From Planctomycetota bacterium (GTDB lineage Bacteria > Planctomycetota > SKW154), in NCBI GenBank assembly GCA_026418755.1, contig JAOAAR010000085.1, positions 1 through 7,492 of the forward strand: a stretch of DNA of 7,492 bases, written 5' to 3'. Numbering within the stretch: position 1 is the first letter of the stretch; each line of letters opens with the position of its first letter. This document shows positions 6,667 through 7,492 of the stretch, piece by piece. A program made the position numbers and the translations under genes. The notes beneath the pieces were generated by a model, which ran no database searches, had not been told where the DNA came from, and saw nothing but the letters and a program-made list of their open reading frames with translations.

Positions 6667-6716
6667 AGATGAGGACGGGATGGATTCCCTTTACCGCCAT
6701 AGCTGCGATCAAGTGA
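6663..6716 (+). CDS. doubtful 17-codon ORF overlapping the end of gmhB
   Basis: ATG 6663 shares an ATGA with the gmhB stop (6664-6666) and opens a 17-residue frame ending at TGA 6714. The overlap is of the kind used for stop-start re-initiation, but the upstream bases are A-rich without a ribosome binding site. The peptide has a short hydrophobic second half and no recognisable family. Another 24-codon frame (6680-6754) overlaps it with a GAGG before its ATG. Neither is convincing. They are recorded because the gap between gmhB and the next gene holds little else. Confidence 0.15.
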   Translation: MKMRTGWIPFTAIAAIK

Positions 6717-6750
6717 AGCGCCAGAGGATATGGAAAGATGGCTTCTGGGT

Positions 6751-6773
6751 TTGACGAATTTACTGAATTTCAA
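6751..6773 (+). promoter_or_regulatory. AT-rich dyad before the exported protein gene
   Basis: TTGA (6751-6754) pairs with TCAA (6770-6773) and AATT (6757-6760) with AATT (6766-6769), around a five-base loop with a CG bulge on one arm. A T-rich stretch (6777-6787) follows. It could be an operator or a weak terminator between gmhB and the next gene. The stem is too AT-rich for a confident intrinsic terminator. The rest of the 6667-6798 gap shows no clear promoter. Confidence 0.25.
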
Positions 6774-6798
6774 GAGTTTGTTGTTTTAAGGAAGGATT

Positions 6799-7492
6799 AT
6801 GAGCCGTTCCGCTCTTGTAATCGTCTTTGTGCTTTTTCTTCTCATTTTTCTTTGGGCACAGGAGGCTACTTTTCAAAAATTCCGTAATCTCGCAAAAGAG
6901 ATAGGGGTTGAGGATGTACCAGCATATCGTGTTTTTCTCTCCGATATTGATGGTGACTTTTTCGACGACCTCATCGTCCAGATAAACGATGAAAAAGGAC
7001 CTGTTAATCCTGGTGGAGTTGCGCGTCTTTTTATCAACACTGCGGATTCTCTCACCACTGGCGGTCGCAAGTTCGTCGAATTAAAGGAGGCTTTTTCAAA
7101 TATCACGGACGGGAAAAGAGAATCGGCGTCCCGCAACACAGGAGTCTTCGTCATTGTTGGCGATGTAAACAACGATGGAATTGCAGACATTTTCAGAGCA
7201 TGTTATCAGGAACAGCCTGACCATAAAGAGTTTCCTGATACAGGTGAACGAAGCGCCATAGTGCTTGGCAAACGAACATCTGGCAGAGTCGCTTTTGAGG
7301 TTGTTAGCGGTTCCGGTGTTGCAAAAGACGGCCCCGTAACAACTTGTGGAGCCGCCTTTCTTGATTATGACCGTGACGGCAATCTTGATCTCTTCGTAGG
7401 TAATTGGTATGTTCGGTTTGGTACAAATCTTTTAGCGCATCCTGACCGTCTGTATAGAGGGGATGGCAAGGGAAAATTTAAGGATGTAACAG
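6799..7492 (+). CDS. exported FG-GAP/VCBS repeat protein (N-terminal part)
   Basis: The frame is open from ATG 6799 to the window end, giving 231 residues of a longer protein. Residues 1-20 are a signal peptide: Arg3, a strongly hydrophobic stretch of about 15 residues, then a likely cleavage near Trp-Ala-Gln. Three calcium-loop motifs of FG-GAP/VCBS repeats follow: DIDGDFFDD at 49-57, DVNNDGIAD at 122-130 and DYDRDGNLD at 189-197. The last is followed by LFVGNW and then LYRGDGKGKFKDVT, typical of CRTAC1/ASPIC-like proteins. Such repeats build extracellular beta-propellers, usually for adhesion or surface functions. AAGGA at 6788-6792 is a good ribosome binding site. C-ending codons are commoner than in the upstream genes. 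Ligand and role are unknown, and the C-terminal domain lies outside the window. Confidence 0.88.
   Translation, partial: MSRSALVIVFVLFLLIFLWAQEATFQKFRNLAKEIGVEDVPAYRVFLSDIDGDFFDDLIVQINDEKGPVNPGGVARLFINTADSLTTGGRKFVELKEAFSNITDGKRESASRNTGVFVIVGDVNNDGIADIFRACYQEQPDHKEFPDTGERSAIVLGKRTSGRVAFEVVSGSGVAKDGPVTTCGAAFLDYDRDGNLDLFVGNWYVRFGTNLLAHPDRLYRGDGKGKFKDVT

Noticed and set aside
6739..6754. Sigma-54-like promoter TGGC...TTGA before the exported protein gene
   Set aside because: The spacing between the GG and GC elements is off by one and the second element ends in GA rather than GC.

Overview
The window reads as a stretch of bacterial chromosome carrying core genes, all on the + strand and closely packed. 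It has six complete protein genes, one partial gene at each end, and two short gaps of about 150 and 130 bases. I see no tRNA, rRNA, CRISPR array, insertion sequence or phage gene. The taxon cannot be fixed from sequence alone. A NtrB/NtrC-type pair, a SpoVG carrying a zinc ribbon, a heptose-pathway phosphatase (suggesting a Gram-negative envelope) and an exported FG-GAP/VCBS protein together suggest a Planctomycetota- or Omnitrophota-like lineage. That placement is inference and of moderate confidence at best.

Layout. Bases 1-153 hold the end of an unrecognised gene. A cytoplasmic PAS histidine kinase (178-1302) and a sigma-54-dependent NtrC-family response regulator (1314-2717) follow with short gaps. 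ispE (2680-3621) starts inside the regulator gene and ends inside spoVG (3575-4084), so three genes are chained by overlaps of 38 and 47 bases. A 150-base gap then carries a 13-codon leader ORF with a strong ribosome binding site and a promoter-like pair. glmS (4235-6064) starts at GTG, and a gmhB-like phosphatase (6088-6666) follows after 23 bases. A gap of about 130 bases holds only doubtful mini-ORFs and an AT-rich dyad. The window ends inside a secreted protein with calcium-loop FG-GAP repeats (6799 onward).

How the genes may work together. IspE feeds isoprenoid synthesis (quinones and the undecaprenyl lipid carrier), GlmS makes glucosamine-6-phosphate for peptidoglycan and lipopolysaccharide, and GmhB makes the heptose precursor of the lipopolysaccharide core. 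The centre is thus a block of envelope-precursor genes, with SpoVG, a nucleic-acid-binding regulator family, inside it. The two-component pair upstream may share their transcript, but I found no convincing sigma-54 promoter in the window, so its targets are probably elsewhere.

Most of the content is well-known housekeeping. The points most worth a second look are the four-cysteine insertion in SpoVG, the double overlap around ispE, and the glmS leader (mini-ORF plus a ribosome binding site displayed in a hairpin loop). No clearly new multi-gene system is visible.
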